Shown here: one piece after another, positions 1-9,800 of the stretch
Layout: every line of letters begins with the position of its first letter
Numbering within the stretch: position 1 is the first letter of the stretch
Assembly (NCBI GenBank): GCA_963662175.1
Contig: OY759215.1
Coordinates: 27,751,534-27,815,533, forward strand
Direction: 5' to 3'
Length of the DNA: 64,000 nucleotides
From: Aradus depressus
Taxonomy: Eukaryota > Arthropoda > Insecta > Hemiptera > Aradidae
Notes under the pieces: generated by a model
The model's database searches: none
Seen by the model: the letters and a program-made list of their open reading frames with translations, nothing else
Told to the model about the DNA's origin: nothing
Made by a program: the position numbers and the translations under genes

Positions 1-18
1 AGCCGACGGGCGGGTGGT

Positions 19-42
19 GGGGGGGGGGGGGGGGGGGGGGGG
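19..42. repeat. Poly-G homopolymer tract
   Basis: An uninterrupted run of 24 G, followed by a short AGGGG. This is a simple repeat, possibly length-inflated by assembly at the contig or window edge. From its end to about 420 I see no recognisable gene or repeat family, only AT-rich sequence. Confidence 0.9.
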
Positions 43-422
43 AGGGGACTATATTAAATATAGACCAACTCAAAAAGTTATGAGCCTATTTGGCGACTTG
101 TGACATAGACACTTAAGCACGACTTGAGATACTTATTCAATGTCAAAGTCCCCAATAGAAGATGTGAAACTTACTTCAAGTTCTCAAAGTTAATTATTAT
201 ATTGGAGGACATAATCTCATTATCAAACTTTCATCTGTTGGGTATGTTTTTATGGGACTTTCAAAACTTATATTTTATTTTGTAAGTTGTTTATCCACAG
301 AAAATATACCCTTCATTATTACTTTGCCTTCCAGAGCTCCGATGTTGGGCAGTGGTGCGCTACGCATAGCTCTCCTATATGAATTTTGCTAGTCATTTTT
401 TCATATATTAGTGCCTTAGAGA

Positions 423-715
423 ACTTCGGTAGCTAAGATGTTGTGTGCTTGTCTACTGAACTGAAGATCGCGGGTTCCAAACCCGGCTTAGGCTCTAGGT
501 TTTCTTTTATCTGGGAGGTGAAGCGATGGTTCCGAGCATGTACGATGTTTCGTACTCGCTAAAGAACCCTTCCCTAGGTAAATAAACCTTGATTGGCAAA
601 ATTTAGTATTGCCACAGTAGAGTCGGGTTCGGGTCCACCAGAGAGAAGAAAGAGCGCTCTGGTAGTAGGCGATATGACCTCGTAGTTAAAGACCGAGCAT
701 GAGTTACAATAACTA
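423..715 (+). mobile_element. SINE-A copy, old and diverged
   Basis: This matches the SINE-A family along its length: a tRNA-like head with CGGTAGCT and a degenerate B-box region (GGGTTCC), a middle with TTATCTGGGAGGT and AAGCGATGGTTCCGAGC, and a tail with CTCTGGTAGTAGGCGATATG. It ends in the AATAACTAACTA tail subtype. Many substitutions and the loss of the usual CTTAAGCACGCC segment mark it as old. Confidence 0.85.
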
Positions 716-834
716 ACTATTAGTGTCTTATTAACTTACTTTATTTCGCTATACAATCTATTGGATCCACTCCTGAGAACCGAAGTGAGTCGATGCAACT
801 GGTGAAATGTATACATCAGAATGGAAATAAATTA

Positions 835-1126
835 CATGCGGTGTACCTCAAGGATCAATCTTAGGGCCGTTGCTGTTTCTTTATCTAGTTAAACGAAACC
901 CTTATCGATCCGTTTTGCGGATAGTACTATTATACCTGTGATGGCTAAAAATCCAACCTCGTTGATTGACTCCATATCTAAAACTCTTGAAACATTAAAC
1001 GAGTGGCTCCTAATCAATGAGTTAATGTTATATGCGTCCATAACAACCATTTTAAATTTCAAAACGACGTTTAAATAACCAATGAAAACCCGCCATTAGC
1101 AGTTAATACTTTTTCCATATCATCTA

Positions 1127-1159
<33 letters not shown>

Positions 1160-1375
1160 CATTTCTGGGTCTCCATATTGACACGAAACTAACATGGGCT
1201 GAACATACGTCAATCATAAGTTAGAAACCGTGTTCCGTTTGGTTTTTACTTCGAAATCTGAAAACAATCACACCAAAGAAAATATTATTACATTATATTA
1301 TGGATATTTCCATTCAATAGTTAATGACGATTTGATTCATTGGGGAGCTTCAAGCTCTAGTACTCGTATTTTCTG
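835..1375 (+). pseudogene. Decayed non-LTR retrotransposon reverse transcriptase
   Basis: Translating pieces in shifting frames gives the hallmark order of a LINE RT. GVPQGSILGPLLF lies at about 838-880. FADSTII, a decayed FADDT active-site box, follows at about 920. SKTLETLNEWLLINELML comes next, then after a TA microsatellite TFLGLHIDTKLTWAEHT at about 1157, and finally the YFHSIVNDDLIHWGAS thumb-type motif near 1305-1350. At least two frameshifts and several stops show it is dead. The motif set fits the Jockey/CR1-like group of LINEs; the exact clade is inference. Neither an endonuclease domain nor a 3' tail is visible. Confidence 0.85.
1131..1158. repeat. TA dinucleotide microsatellite
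   Basis: A short (TA)n run inside the decayed RT, between the active-site region and the FLGL motif. It probably expanded after the element died. Confidence 0.85.
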
Positions 1376-1606
1376 ACTTCAAAAAAAAAAGAACCAAGAA
1401 TAATAAGTAATATAACTCAAAAATTCTAATAACTGCCGTTGTAATGAATGTATCGACACGTAATTTCAGATGTGAATTCAAAATCCCATAAGGACGATAC
1501 TTTAAATTTTCAGTAGAAAGGAGAGGGGGATAAGAGGGGGCTCAACACAAAAAAACCCAATAACTGACGATGTAATGATTGTATCGACATGAAGTTTAGT
1601 AAGAGT

Positions 1607-3589
1607 TAGGGTGTCGATGATTAAAATCAACTGATTAAAATCAACGATTTAAATCGCGATTTAAATCAAATGATTTTTTTTAAAAATTCATGATTTAAAT
1701 CAAAAACATTAAAATAAATAAATAAGTGATTAAAATTTTGCAAATATAAAAAAACAAAAACAAAAAATAACAAAACGCACAAAACTGACCGCAGTTTGCA
1801 AACTATTGAAACATAATTTATGAAAATCTGTCAAGCAAACCACCAAATGATTACGTCAAAGCGTAATTATTTGAAAAAAGACAAAAAACTCGTGAGATTA
1901 AAATAGTTTAATTGGAAAAGATACAACTCAAAATGGTTAGCATATATATTAAAATAGTTTAATTGGAAAAGATACAACTCAAAATGGTTAGCATATATAT
2001 TAAAATAGTTTAATTGGAAAAGATACAACTCAAAATGGTTAGCATATATATTAAAATAGTTTAATTGGAAAAGATACAACTCAAAATGGTTAGCATATAT
2101 ATTAAAATAGTTTAATTGGAAAAGATACAACTCAAAATGGTTAGCATATATATTAAAATAGTTTAATTGGAAAAGATACAACTCAAAATGGTTAGCATAT
2201 ATATTAAAATAGTTTAATTGGAAAAGATACAACTCAAAATGGTTAGCATATATATTAAAATAGTTTAATTGGAAAAGATACAACTCAAAATGGTTAGCAT
2301 ATATATTAAAATAGTTTAATTGGAAAAGATACAACTCAAAATGGTTAGCATATATATTAAAATAGTTTAATTGGAAAAGATACAACTCAAAATGGTTAGC
2401 ATATATATTAAAATTGTTTAATTGGAAAAGATACAACTCAAAATGGTTAGCATATATATTAAAATAGTTTAATTGGAAAAGATACAACTCAAAATGGTTA
2501 GCATATATATTAAAATAGTTTAATTGGAAAAGATACAACTCAAAATGGTTAGCATATATATTAAAATAGTTTAATTGGAAAAGATACAACTCAAAATGGT
2601 TAGCATATATATTAAAATAGTTTAATTGGAAAAGATACAACTCAAAATGGTTAGCATATATATTAAAATAGTTTAATTGGAAAAGATACAACTCAAAATG
2701 GTTAGCATATATATTAAAATAGTTTAATTGGAAAAGATACAACTCAAAATGGTTAGCATATATATTAAAATAGTTTAATTGGAAAAGATACAACTCAAAA
2801 TGGTTAGCATATATATTAAAATAGTTTAATTGGAAAAGATACAACTCAAAATGGTTAGCATATATATTAAAATAGTTTAATTGGAAAAGATACAACTCAA
2901 AATGGTTAGCATATATATTAAAATTGTTTAATTGGAAAAGATACAACTCAAAATGGTTAGCATATATATTAAAATAGTTTAATTGGAAAAGATACAACTC
3001 AAAATGGTTAGCATATATATTAAAATAGTTTAATTGGAAAAGATACAACTCAAAATGGTTAGCATATATATTAAAATAGTTTAATTGGAAAAGATACAAC
3101 TCAAAATGGTTAGCATATATATTAAATTCGCTGAGATCATGAAAATGTTTACATAGTGTAATGTTCGTAATCACATTAATATATTGTGATTCGAAACGAT
3201 ATATCTCCAAATGGCCAACATAAGATAAATGCGAACAATAGACCAAGCAATATCTTTAGGAGTTTAAGTGTTTGTACAGACACACCAGTTTGCTAGCCTT
3301 CTCTACTCCTAAGCGATTCCTCAGTTTGCAATGAACTAGTCCCAAAGTTCGTTTTGTTATTTTTGTTTTTGGTTTTTAAGTTTGTGCAAAATATTCGCTT
3401 TGTGAAATATCGGTTAGTTTTGTTATTTTTGTTTTTTAAAATTGTGAAATTGTGGTCTGTTTTGTTAATTTTAGTTAAGTTTTCAGTTGATAGTTTTTAG
3501 TTGATTTAAATCCGATTTAAATCGGATTTAAATAAAAAAAATCGATTTTTTGATTTTTTTTTAAAAAATCATGATTTCTATAAACCCTA
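1607..3589. mobile_element. Non-autonomous hAT-like element carrying a minisatellite
   Basis: The element runs from TAGGGTG to its inverse AACCCTA and is flanked by an 8-bp direct duplication, GTAAGAGT (1599-1606) and GTAGGAGT (3590-3597), with one mismatch. Both ends are rich in ATTTAAATC palindromic motifs, and the arms are loosely inverted (AACAAAAC-type and GTTTTGTT-type stretches). An 8-bp duplication with TAGGG termini is typical of hAT transposons; family assignment is inference because no transposase is present. The interior is mostly a 24-unit tandem array. Confidence 0.8.
1898..3121. repeat. 51-bp minisatellite, exactly 24 units
   Basis: The array is 1224 bp, equal to 24 units of 51 bp, with almost perfect identity. 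Each unit contains TTAAAATAGTTTAATTGG, AAGATACAACTC and GGTTAGCATATATA. The only variant I see is AAATAG to AAATTG, in unit 11 (from 2408) and unit 21 (from 2918), exactly ten units apart. Because 51 is a multiple of three, the minus strand stays open for 459 codons with a 17-residue repeat, but nothing else suggests coding. Confidence 0.97.
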
Positions 3590-3736
3590 GTAGGAGTATT
3601 CAGAAACCCTTATGTAAGTCAACTGTTTAATATTAGCGCAAACGGTCTACTGGTTTGGAGGGGAAGCTAACAGTTAATTGATTAATTCGTTCTGGAGAAG
3701 TAAATTGCTGGTGATATGTTTTTTTTTTTATTTTTG

Positions 3737-3823
3737 GGATCAGGGTGTCGTAAAATATGAAATTCCGTTGAAAACTCAACTTCGAATTTTTGATCGATTA
3801 CATAACTTTCTCTATACTCTACA
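3737..3823 (-). mobile_element. Family P 5'-end fragment
   Basis: In reverse orientation this has the P 5' signature: GAAATTCCGTTGAAAACTC, then GATTACATAACTTTCTCTAT. It abuts the 3' end of the preceding plus-strand P copy tail to tail. AT-rich simple sequence follows to about 3900. Confidence 0.7.
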
Positions 3824-3899
3824 AAAAAAAAATATATATATAAAAAAAAGATAAAACAAAAGAGAAAAAAGAGTGTATATATAGAGACAGGTTGTCAGT

Positions 3900-4076
3900 A
3901 TATGTATGGTATGGTATGGTATTGGGACTGTCCCTGATTCTCCAAACAGGGGGACCCTCCCACCCCATCAGCAGCCTGTGTGCCCTGACTTCTAAACAGC
4001 ACACCACATTCCCATCCACCACATGTCATTAGTGTCACTACCCGTTCCATCCTCGTCCTTAGATTTATTTTTTTCC
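3900..4076. other. Unassigned segment
   Basis: A short GGTAT iteration near 3905-3921, then moderately GC-rich sequence with CCCACC runs. It matches no family in this window, and the open frames here are short and unconvincing. Confidence 0.4.
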
Positions 4077-4245
4077 CTTTCCCAACTACTATATGAAGTA
4101 GAGGGGAAGTTATGAAATCCATCAGAAATTCTATGTATAATTTTTAGCGGATATATACACGATCCTTCCCCATACGAATTACTCAATTACGTTTTCGCTC
4201 TCTTTTTAAAGCCAATCGACAGTTTGGGATAAAACTCAATAATAT
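4077..4245. mobile_element. Two opposed family P fragments
   Basis: The plus-strand P 5' end lies at about 4077-4130 (CTTTCCCAACT...AGAGGGGAAGTTATG). A minus-strand P 3' end follows at about 4163-4245 (CCTTCCCCATACGAATTACT, CCAATCGACAGTTTG). They face each other and no intact copy remains. Confidence 0.6.
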
Positions 4246-4334
4246 GAAGATGGCTGATGTAGTGAGAAGTGATTATTTCACAGGTTGTAAAATAAGATAT
4301 AGTCATAGATTTTTATTTGTATTCGCTAGCTGAC

Positions 4335-4358
4335 TTTCGAGGTTGCCCGCATCATCAG
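4335..4358 (-). ncRNA. Hammerhead-like core motif (candidate)
   Basis: Minus strand: CTGATGA, then a stem-loop with a GCAA tetraloop (GCGG/CCTC, one mismatch), then GAAA followed by GTC. It is closely related to the better-preserved motif at 25578-25601. One extra base lies between CTGATGA and the stem, so activity is doubtful. Confidence 0.35.
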
Positions 4359-4423
4359 GCAGTCTGATAAAATAAATTTTGAAATTAACATAACTAAGAT
4401 GTTGTAGTAAATCAAATTTAAAC

Positions 4424-4607
4424 ATTTATAATAAAAATAAACTATAAATAAATAAAATCTCTAAAAAACTGACAACTTTAACAATTTAAAATTTTATGGA
4501 TGGGGACTCTTACGAATAACTTATCTGTTCCCATCCATGAAATTTTAAATTGTTAAAGTTGTTTTTTTAGATAGTTTTATTTATTTATAGTTTATTTTTA
4601 TTATAAA
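4424..4607. repeat. Inverted repeat, arms about 80 bp
   Basis: The left arm (about 4424-4505) and right arm (about 4531-4607) are near-perfect reverse complements: AACTTTAACAATTTAAAATT against AATTTTAAATTGTTAAAGTT, then TTATTTTTATTATAAAT. They are separated by about 26 bp, consistent with a small foldback MITE. It lies just downstream of the hammerhead-like motif at 4335. Confidence 0.85.
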
Positions 4608-4617
4608 TTTTAGAGAG

Positions 4618-4865
4618 AGAGAAGTGGGGATCAGAGAGGCGGGTGTTCGTTTAACTTAAAACTACTAATGTAATGACAGTAGCGACAAGAAATTTGATGT
4701 GAGGATTGAGAAGTATTGATAGAAAGTACACATTATTTTCAGCCATAATTGCCGAAGAGGAAAATATTTGGAGTGAGATTAATAAATAAATAATATATAA
4801 AGTCAATTGATTACAAATATTTCGTCCTGGGGAAGTACATTTCCGTTGATTACATCCCCAGGCCT
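4618..4865 (+). mobile_element. Family P 3' portion, degraded
   Basis: GTGGGGATCAGAGAGGCGGG and CTACTAATGTAATGACAG match a P module. ATTGATTACAAATATTTCGT and CCTGGGGAAGTACATT match the P 3' end. The middle is scrambled. From here to 5357 I see no recognisable feature apart from an A-run at about 5067. Confidence 0.6.
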
Positions 4866-5357
4866 TTTTTTTTCTTGGTTATATTCTGTGCATCGGTGAA
4901 AATTATTTTGTGGTTACCATGAGGTTGTCGTTAGAGGTAGAAGTAATAGGAGCGAAGTGCTAATGAGGTCAGTTATATGACCCTGTGGTCTTCGGATAAC
5001 GAGTGTACAATTTCGACTCTTGTTACGCTAGAAGGTGAATTTCATTATTTCAACCCCCTGATTGCAAAAAAAAAAAAAAAAGTCGGTGAATCACCTTTGT
5101 TATGTTACCCCAGCTTGATTTAATGAACTAAGTTTTCGTAGTCACCTGAACAAACCTTGGTTGAAAATCAAGAGGTATTTTACCCCGGGCTTTTTGAATC
5201 GTACGAAATTTCGTGTTGATACATTCGTACTTGATCAACGACGATATCGCAGGAGCGGACAGAAACGCACCTACATAACCTTGCTCACACATGTTTTTAC
5301 TTCACATAACCCAAGCGTAGTTACCAGCCTATTCGATTAAAAATTAAATAATATCTA

Positions 5358-5960
5358 TTTGACATGGCCTGGCACAGAGGACTACGGTACAAATTGCGTC
5401 AAACATGGCCCCCATCCCACCTCTTCAAGATTATCGAGTCCTTTCTCAACAACAGAACGCTCCAAGAACGAGTAAATTCTGCAATGAGTACGGGACGGCA
5501 AATTAAATCTGGCGTTCCTCAGTGAGCAATTCTCAACCCACTCCTGTTTAATTTATACTGCAACGACCTGCCAGTTCCTCCTTCCTCAACGCTTGCAACA
5601 TACGCAGACGACACAATGATCGCTATCCAGGAGAGTAGCCTGAACGAAGCCATCGAATCTCTTCATGTCTTGACTGAATGGTTCAACAAGTGGAACCTCT
5701 CTCTGAACTCTGAAAAAACGGAAGCCAAGATATTCACCTTACGTAGGTTCTCGTTGGAAGGATTGAGAACACTAGCTCTTGGTGACATTTCTATCCCATG
5801 GAATCCTAAGGTCCAGGGAGTAAAGTATCTAGGGGTAACCTTGGATATGAGGGCCACCTGGAAACTACACATTAACTCCAAACTACAACAAGCACAGAGT
5901 AGACTCAACCAAATCTACCCTCTCATCAACAGAAAAACACTATCTATTAGATTCGGGTAA
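5358..5960 (+). pseudogene. LINE reverse transcriptase fragment, one stop codon
   Basis: One frame runs from 5358 to 5960 with a single in-frame TGA at 5523. Motifs in order: FDMAWHRGLRYKL; SFLNNRTLQERVNSA; KSGVPQ, stop, AILNPLLFNLY (the stop replaces the Gly of the usual PQGSIL); TYADDTMIAIQ with the catalytic YADD near residue 82; LTEWFNKWNLSLNSEKTE; GVKYLGVTLDMRATW. It is cut at both ends and lacks the start of the palm, the C-terminus and the endonuclease. It is better preserved than the RT at 835. The fit is to Jockey-like LINEs; the clade is inference. Confidence 0.9.
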
Positions 5961-6104
5961 ATTCAATTTAAAAAATCTGAAAAAATTCAGGGATTGTTTT
6001 TTCGATATTCTAAACCGGATTTTGGGTTGAGAGCAATAAAACTCGAACTTTTTAGAAATAACGGCCACCCTACACACACATAGACAGAAATATTATTAAT
6101 TTAT

Positions 6105-6297
6105 CGGTATTGTCAGAAAATATGAAATTCCTGTGAAAACTCAACATCGAATTTCGGACCGATTAAAAACTTCCCCTATACGTCGTGTAGCCAATGTTAA
6201 CCATGATTTTTATCATATTCGATAGTAAAGGGAGAGCGAAAACTTGCTTGATTAATTGATGAAAGAACATTGCCGGTGATTCACCGAAGAGTTTTTT
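6105..6297. mobile_element. Family P fragments, opposed
   Basis: A minus-strand P 5' end lies at about 6105-6182 (TGAAATTCCTGTGAAAACTC, ACTTCCCCTATAC). A plus-strand 3' end lies at about 6218-6297 (TTGATTAATTGATG, then the intact hairpin CCGGTGATTCACCG). The usual CTGGGGAAGT box is replaced by AAGAACATT. From 6300 to 6647 I see nothing else. Confidence 0.7.
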
Positions 6298-6647
6298 AAA
6301 TTCGCTGAAATCAAACATCAGAATACTGAGTCGACGAATTTTATTGGATTGGATTAAATAGATTGGACGGTAGATCGTTCGTTGAATTCGCGAGCACACA
6401 ACACTTCTCTGTCAGCTATTAAACAGATCAGTGAATCTAAAGTACTGATCTACTTCACTTAAAGTATGAAAGGAAGGATTTAAGGAAAATTAGAGACCAG
6501 TCTCTTTTGATTTGAGAGATAGTTTAACAAGAAAAGATGCTTGCCCGGCGGGTTTTGAAAGGTGAGAGAGACGCATTTTATTGTTCCTCTTCAGAAAGAT
6601 GATAGGATATTTGAAAATGTATCTACAGCAAACCGATTTTAAATAAA

Positions 6648-6835
6648 TGGGGGCCATGGTGGCCGTGCGGGCTAGAGCGTAGGGCTTTGGGTGCATGGTC
6701 CCACCTTGGTTTGCGGGTTCGAATCCCGTCCGGGAATGAGTTTTATTTCGTAGATAGAACTCCTTCCCAGGGACGTAAATAACTAGATGATAACACAGTG
6801 ACATGGCTAATATGCATTGTACATAAAGCCCAAAA
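6648..6835 (+). mobile_element. SINE-B copy, tRNA-like head
   Basis: The head has a GTGGCCGTGCGGGCTAGAGC A-box region and the B box GGTTCGAATCCCG, as in RNA polymerase III promoters of tRNA-derived SINEs. The body continues GTTTTATTTCGTAGATAGAA, then ACATGGCTAATATGCA, and ends in an A-run at about 6831. There is no acceptor stem or anticodon arm that would make it a functional tRNA. From 6840 to 7005 nothing was recognised. Confidence 0.85.
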
Positions 6836-7009
6836 AAAAATTAAATATAATCGATAGTATCGATACAATGTTGAGAGAAATCGAGATTCAGTCGTGTAAT
6901 GTAAATAAACTCAGAATTTGGCCAAAGTTTCAGGGCTTAACAGACTTTAACGAACAAATTAGCTGATCAATCATTATGGACAATACAATAAGTATTGTTC
7001 AGTATGAAG

Positions 7010-7640
7010 ATAATAGGAGAAGTTATGTAATCGTTCAGAAATTAGAAGTTGAGTTTCCACCGGAATTTCGTGTTTTTCGAGCCTCTAAACAAATTTAAAA
7101 TGTCTGTGTTTGTTTGTGTACACAATAACTCTCGATAGTATGAATGTATCGGCACGGAATTTTATGTATCCAGGACCCCATAAGGACAACCCCTATTAAT
7201 GTTCAGTGAAATCAGCCGAAGGGAAGGGTGGATCATAGGCAGGCTAAACTCAAAAACCGCAACAACTGCCGATGTACTGATTGTATCGACATGCAATTTT
7301 ACATTTAAATTGAGAACTTTATAAGATGTACACCTGATATATATATGGTGGGCTGGTGTTTTACACCTAGGGACCTAAGCATCCAGTGCTGTTATCCCTT
7401 CCCTGGAAGCGCTGGGCTTCCCCTTTATTTTGTTACCTGTATATTTATACTACCCTAACCAAGTCCTTCATGAAGTACTCAGTCTCTCCTGATGACCAAA
7501 GATGTGAAATCTCGTTCGCGCGTATCCCGAGCAAATGCCCAGGAAGTGTGCTGTGCACCTGATACTTTTCCGCGAAATCGGCTGAAGGGAAGGGAAATAT
7601 CAGAGGGGGAAACTTGACTCAAAAACTATGATTTTTTTTT
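7010..7640 (+). mobile_element. Family P copy interrupted at 7340
   Basis: The 5' region begins at GGAGAAGTTATGTAATCG and continues with TTTCCACCGGAATTTCGTG, TCGATAGTATGAATGTATC and a second module (AACAACTGCCGATGTACTG). A 213-bp foreign insert (7340-7552) splits the second module. The copy then resumes at GCGAAATCGGCTGAAGGGAA and stops at about 7640, with no 3' hairpin. Confidence 0.85.
7340..7552. mobile_element. 213-bp insertion with 12-bp duplication
   Basis: The insert is flanked by GTACACCTGATA (7328-7339) and GTGCACCTGATA (7553-7564), a 12-bp duplication with one mismatch. Removal restores the family P module. It contains CTGATGA at 7489 and GAAA at 7506 around a weak stem, a hammerhead-like spacing, but the stem is only about 2 bp. 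No coding sequence, poly-A tail or tRNA head is visible, so its class is unknown. Confidence 0.7.
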
Positions 7641-7644
7641 CTTT

Positions 7645-7905
7645 TTTACTTTCCAGCTATACAAACCATAGGGGAAATTATTTTTTCGGAGTTTTCACCG
7701 GAATTTCATGTGTTTCAAACCCCTGATTCCAAAAAATTCCCTGTGTGTCTGTGAACACGATAACTCCCGATAGAATAAACATATCAACACGATTTTTATA
7801 TAGGTATCCAGAATTCCATAGGAGATCTTTTGATTTTCAGCTATATCTGCCAAAGGAAAGGTGGAAAGGAGAGGAAGCGGAGTTTAACCCAAAAACTTGA
7901 CTGTT
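7645..7905 (+). mobile_element. Family P copy, 5' part
   Basis: It starts with the hairpin tip ACTTTCCAGCTATAC...ATAGGGGAAAT and continues through TTTTCACCGGAATTTCATG, GTGTGTCTGTGAACACGATA and the first module to GAGTTTAACCCAAAAACTTG. The 3' half is missing. It follows the preceding copy directly. Confidence 0.85.
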
Positions 7906-8940
7906 TTTCTTACAAGGAAAATCTAGCTTTTTTTTTACCTAGACCTATTATGAACACTTTACAAATTGATGATATAATAAAGCCTGTATGGCCTTCAGAG
8001 TCAATTATTACGTATAACTTAGTGTTTTAGTTCAGAGACGGATGTCATAAATTTCTTGTCGATTCTTGACTGTGTCAGCAAGTAGATGAGATGTGGATAT
8101 TGGAATTCGAGTAGATTTCCAGCCTATTGGGTAAATATATAGATTCACATAATCCTCAGTTGACATAGCCCACATCTATGATTGTCCCATAGAAATATTT
8201 TAAAGGTTATTGTTTGTTGGTTTAGTCACAGTTTTAATGTTTATATCTTTTAATCAATTCTAGCATATATCAACTCATTAATAATATTTATATGTTAATA
8301 TAGGGCCTGAAGAAGGCACACTAAGTGCCGAAAGCTTGATAGAAATTTCACAAGTTTGTTTCAGATATGTATGTATGTATACCTTGTAAATTATTATATC
8401 ATTATGTTCTATGGGATTCTGGATAAATATATAAAAATCGTGTTGATATATTTATTCTATCGAGAATTATCGTGTTCTCATATAGGCAAGAAATGTTTTG
8501 GAATAATAAAAATAATTACATATTCCTATGTTAGTATATTCGTGAATTAGCATATTCAACATAGTTCTCAGGTGGTTCAGTGGTTCATGGAAGTAACCCT
8601 TTCGACCACCGACCACCACCACCATCTGTCTTCATTGTGATAATTCCTCTTGCTTGGGAATGTGTATTAGTGTTACTTCATTCAACACATTTTTCTATTG
8701 ATTTAATTTGGTGAAGATAAGAACTTTTGCCATTAAAAGCCTTAATTGCCGGATGAATATTTTAGAGGCTAATTGGAGAAAGTTAAGCTGAGGAAGTGGA
8801 GTGTGATTAGGAGGAGGAATGGCTGTGAGATACACAGATAGGGCAACTTTCTGCATCAGGCTGGGATCTAACTCAGTTTTTATATGTACATATCACATAT
8901 AGATAAGGGAAGGATTGACCAACGATACAATAGGAAGGAG
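7906..8940. other. Unassigned, possibly single-copy DNA
   Basis: AT-rich sequence with no match to the other families here apart from the hammerhead-like core at 8307. A GTATGTAT iteration lies near 8366. The interval around 8690-8800 contains several TTAAT/AATTG cores but no gene-like frame. Confidence 0.35.
8307..8333 (+). ncRNA. Hammerhead-like core motif (candidate)
   Basis: CTGAAGA (fits the CUGANGA consensus), then one A, then a perfect 5-bp stem GGCAC/GTGCC with loop ACTAA, then GAAA and GC. Such cores are known from Penelope-like retroelements and animal retrozymes. Helices I and III are not evident by eye, and the extra A before the stem is a caveat. Confidence 0.4.
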
Positions 8941-8982
8941 AGATCAGGGTTGTCGTCGATGAAAACATGATTTCTGCCAAGA

Positions 8983-9009
8983 TTTCGGCACTGAGTCTGC
9001 CTTCATCAG
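8983..9009 (-). ncRNA. Hammerhead-like core motif (candidate)
   Basis: Minus strand: CTGATGA, one A, a GGCA/TGCC stem with a 7-nt loop, then GAAA. The arrangement and the single spacer base match the motif at 8307. The surrounding sequence is AT-rich and unassigned. Confidence 0.4.
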
Positions 9010-9800
9010 AGCCTGTATTGACATATATACATTAATTATAACTAGATACCGGATTGTTAGGCAATTACATATTTTGTTTACCACCACGTACGACCCAAGA
9101 GATCAATTGCCTTTCCGAACCATGCATCTAGGATACTATAGATTACATTTTATACTGCCTATTTTTGCATATTTCAAGAATATTGTTTAAAATAGCATAT
9201 TTAAAGGATTTTTGGATATATTGCACATTTTGCGCCTTTCTATCATTGTTAAAGATGCGGAAATGAAAATCGATTCGATTCCTGGCAAAACTAGTAATGT
9301 AGGTACTTAAAACAAAGAAAGTTTACGGAAAAAAAAAAAAATTTGGGTTAATAAAATTGTGAACCATCAGTAAAATATTTCATTTGAAAGAAAAGAAGTT
9401 ATCCGAAAAGCAGGAAATATAATTATTTTAAAAACAGAAAACGAAACGAAAATTAGCCATTTAGGGGGCTTGAGATGGAAATTTTCAAAAATGATGCATT
9501 AAGAAGAAGCAAATGGAAAAGATTGAAGGAAAATATATGAAGAAATAAATTATTATATAAAAGGGAAAATAAAGAAAGGAAGAGAACCACAAATGGGGAA
9601 AGGAGGATCATATCTCAATGACAAGAGAGCCCTAGTTCTGTCCTGGTCAGCTTCTGCTGGCTTATCTTTGTATCCTCTTCTCTCATAAAACTTCTAACTC
9701 ACAAGTAAAATTAAACAACACTGGACTCAATAAAACACATATTTTCAGACATATGAGTTTTTAAATGTATTTAAATCAAATTTAAAAAAATGTGATTTGC
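9010..9800. other. Unassigned AT-rich stretch
   Basis: No gene seen. Around 9165-9240 there are TTTTTGCATATTTC-like phrases resembling the ends of the hAT remnant at 48269, too weak to call. An A-run lies near 9330. Confidence 0.35.

Larger units (their letters stand above)
1410..3720 (+). mobile_element. Family P copy split by a hAT-like element
   Basis: The left part (1410-1606) carries two iterations of the P internal module (AATAACTGCCGTTGTAATG, then AATAACTGACGATGTAATG). The right part (3590-3720) carries the P 3' region: TAATATTAGCGCAAACGG, TTAATTGATTAATTCGTTCT and a decayed GAGAAGTA box. Removing 1607-3597 rejoins the P consensus precisely (TTTAGTAAGAGTATT...TTATGTAAGTCAACT), so the break is the insertion of the element described separately. 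Confidence 0.8.

Noticed and set aside
19..42. G-quadruplex regulatory element
   Set aside because: A plain G homopolymer at the window edge, with no associated promoter or gene. It is likely a simple repeat or assembly noise.
1898..3121. CRISPR-like array appearance
   Set aside because: The units are contiguous with no variable spacers, there are no cas genes, and the context is eukaryotic. It is a minisatellite.
1867..3246. 459-codon minus-strand open frame with a 17-residue repeat
   Set aside because: It exists only because the 51-bp unit is a multiple of three and lacks stops in one frame. There is no signal, codon bias or flanking gene structure, and it lies inside a non-autonomous transposon.
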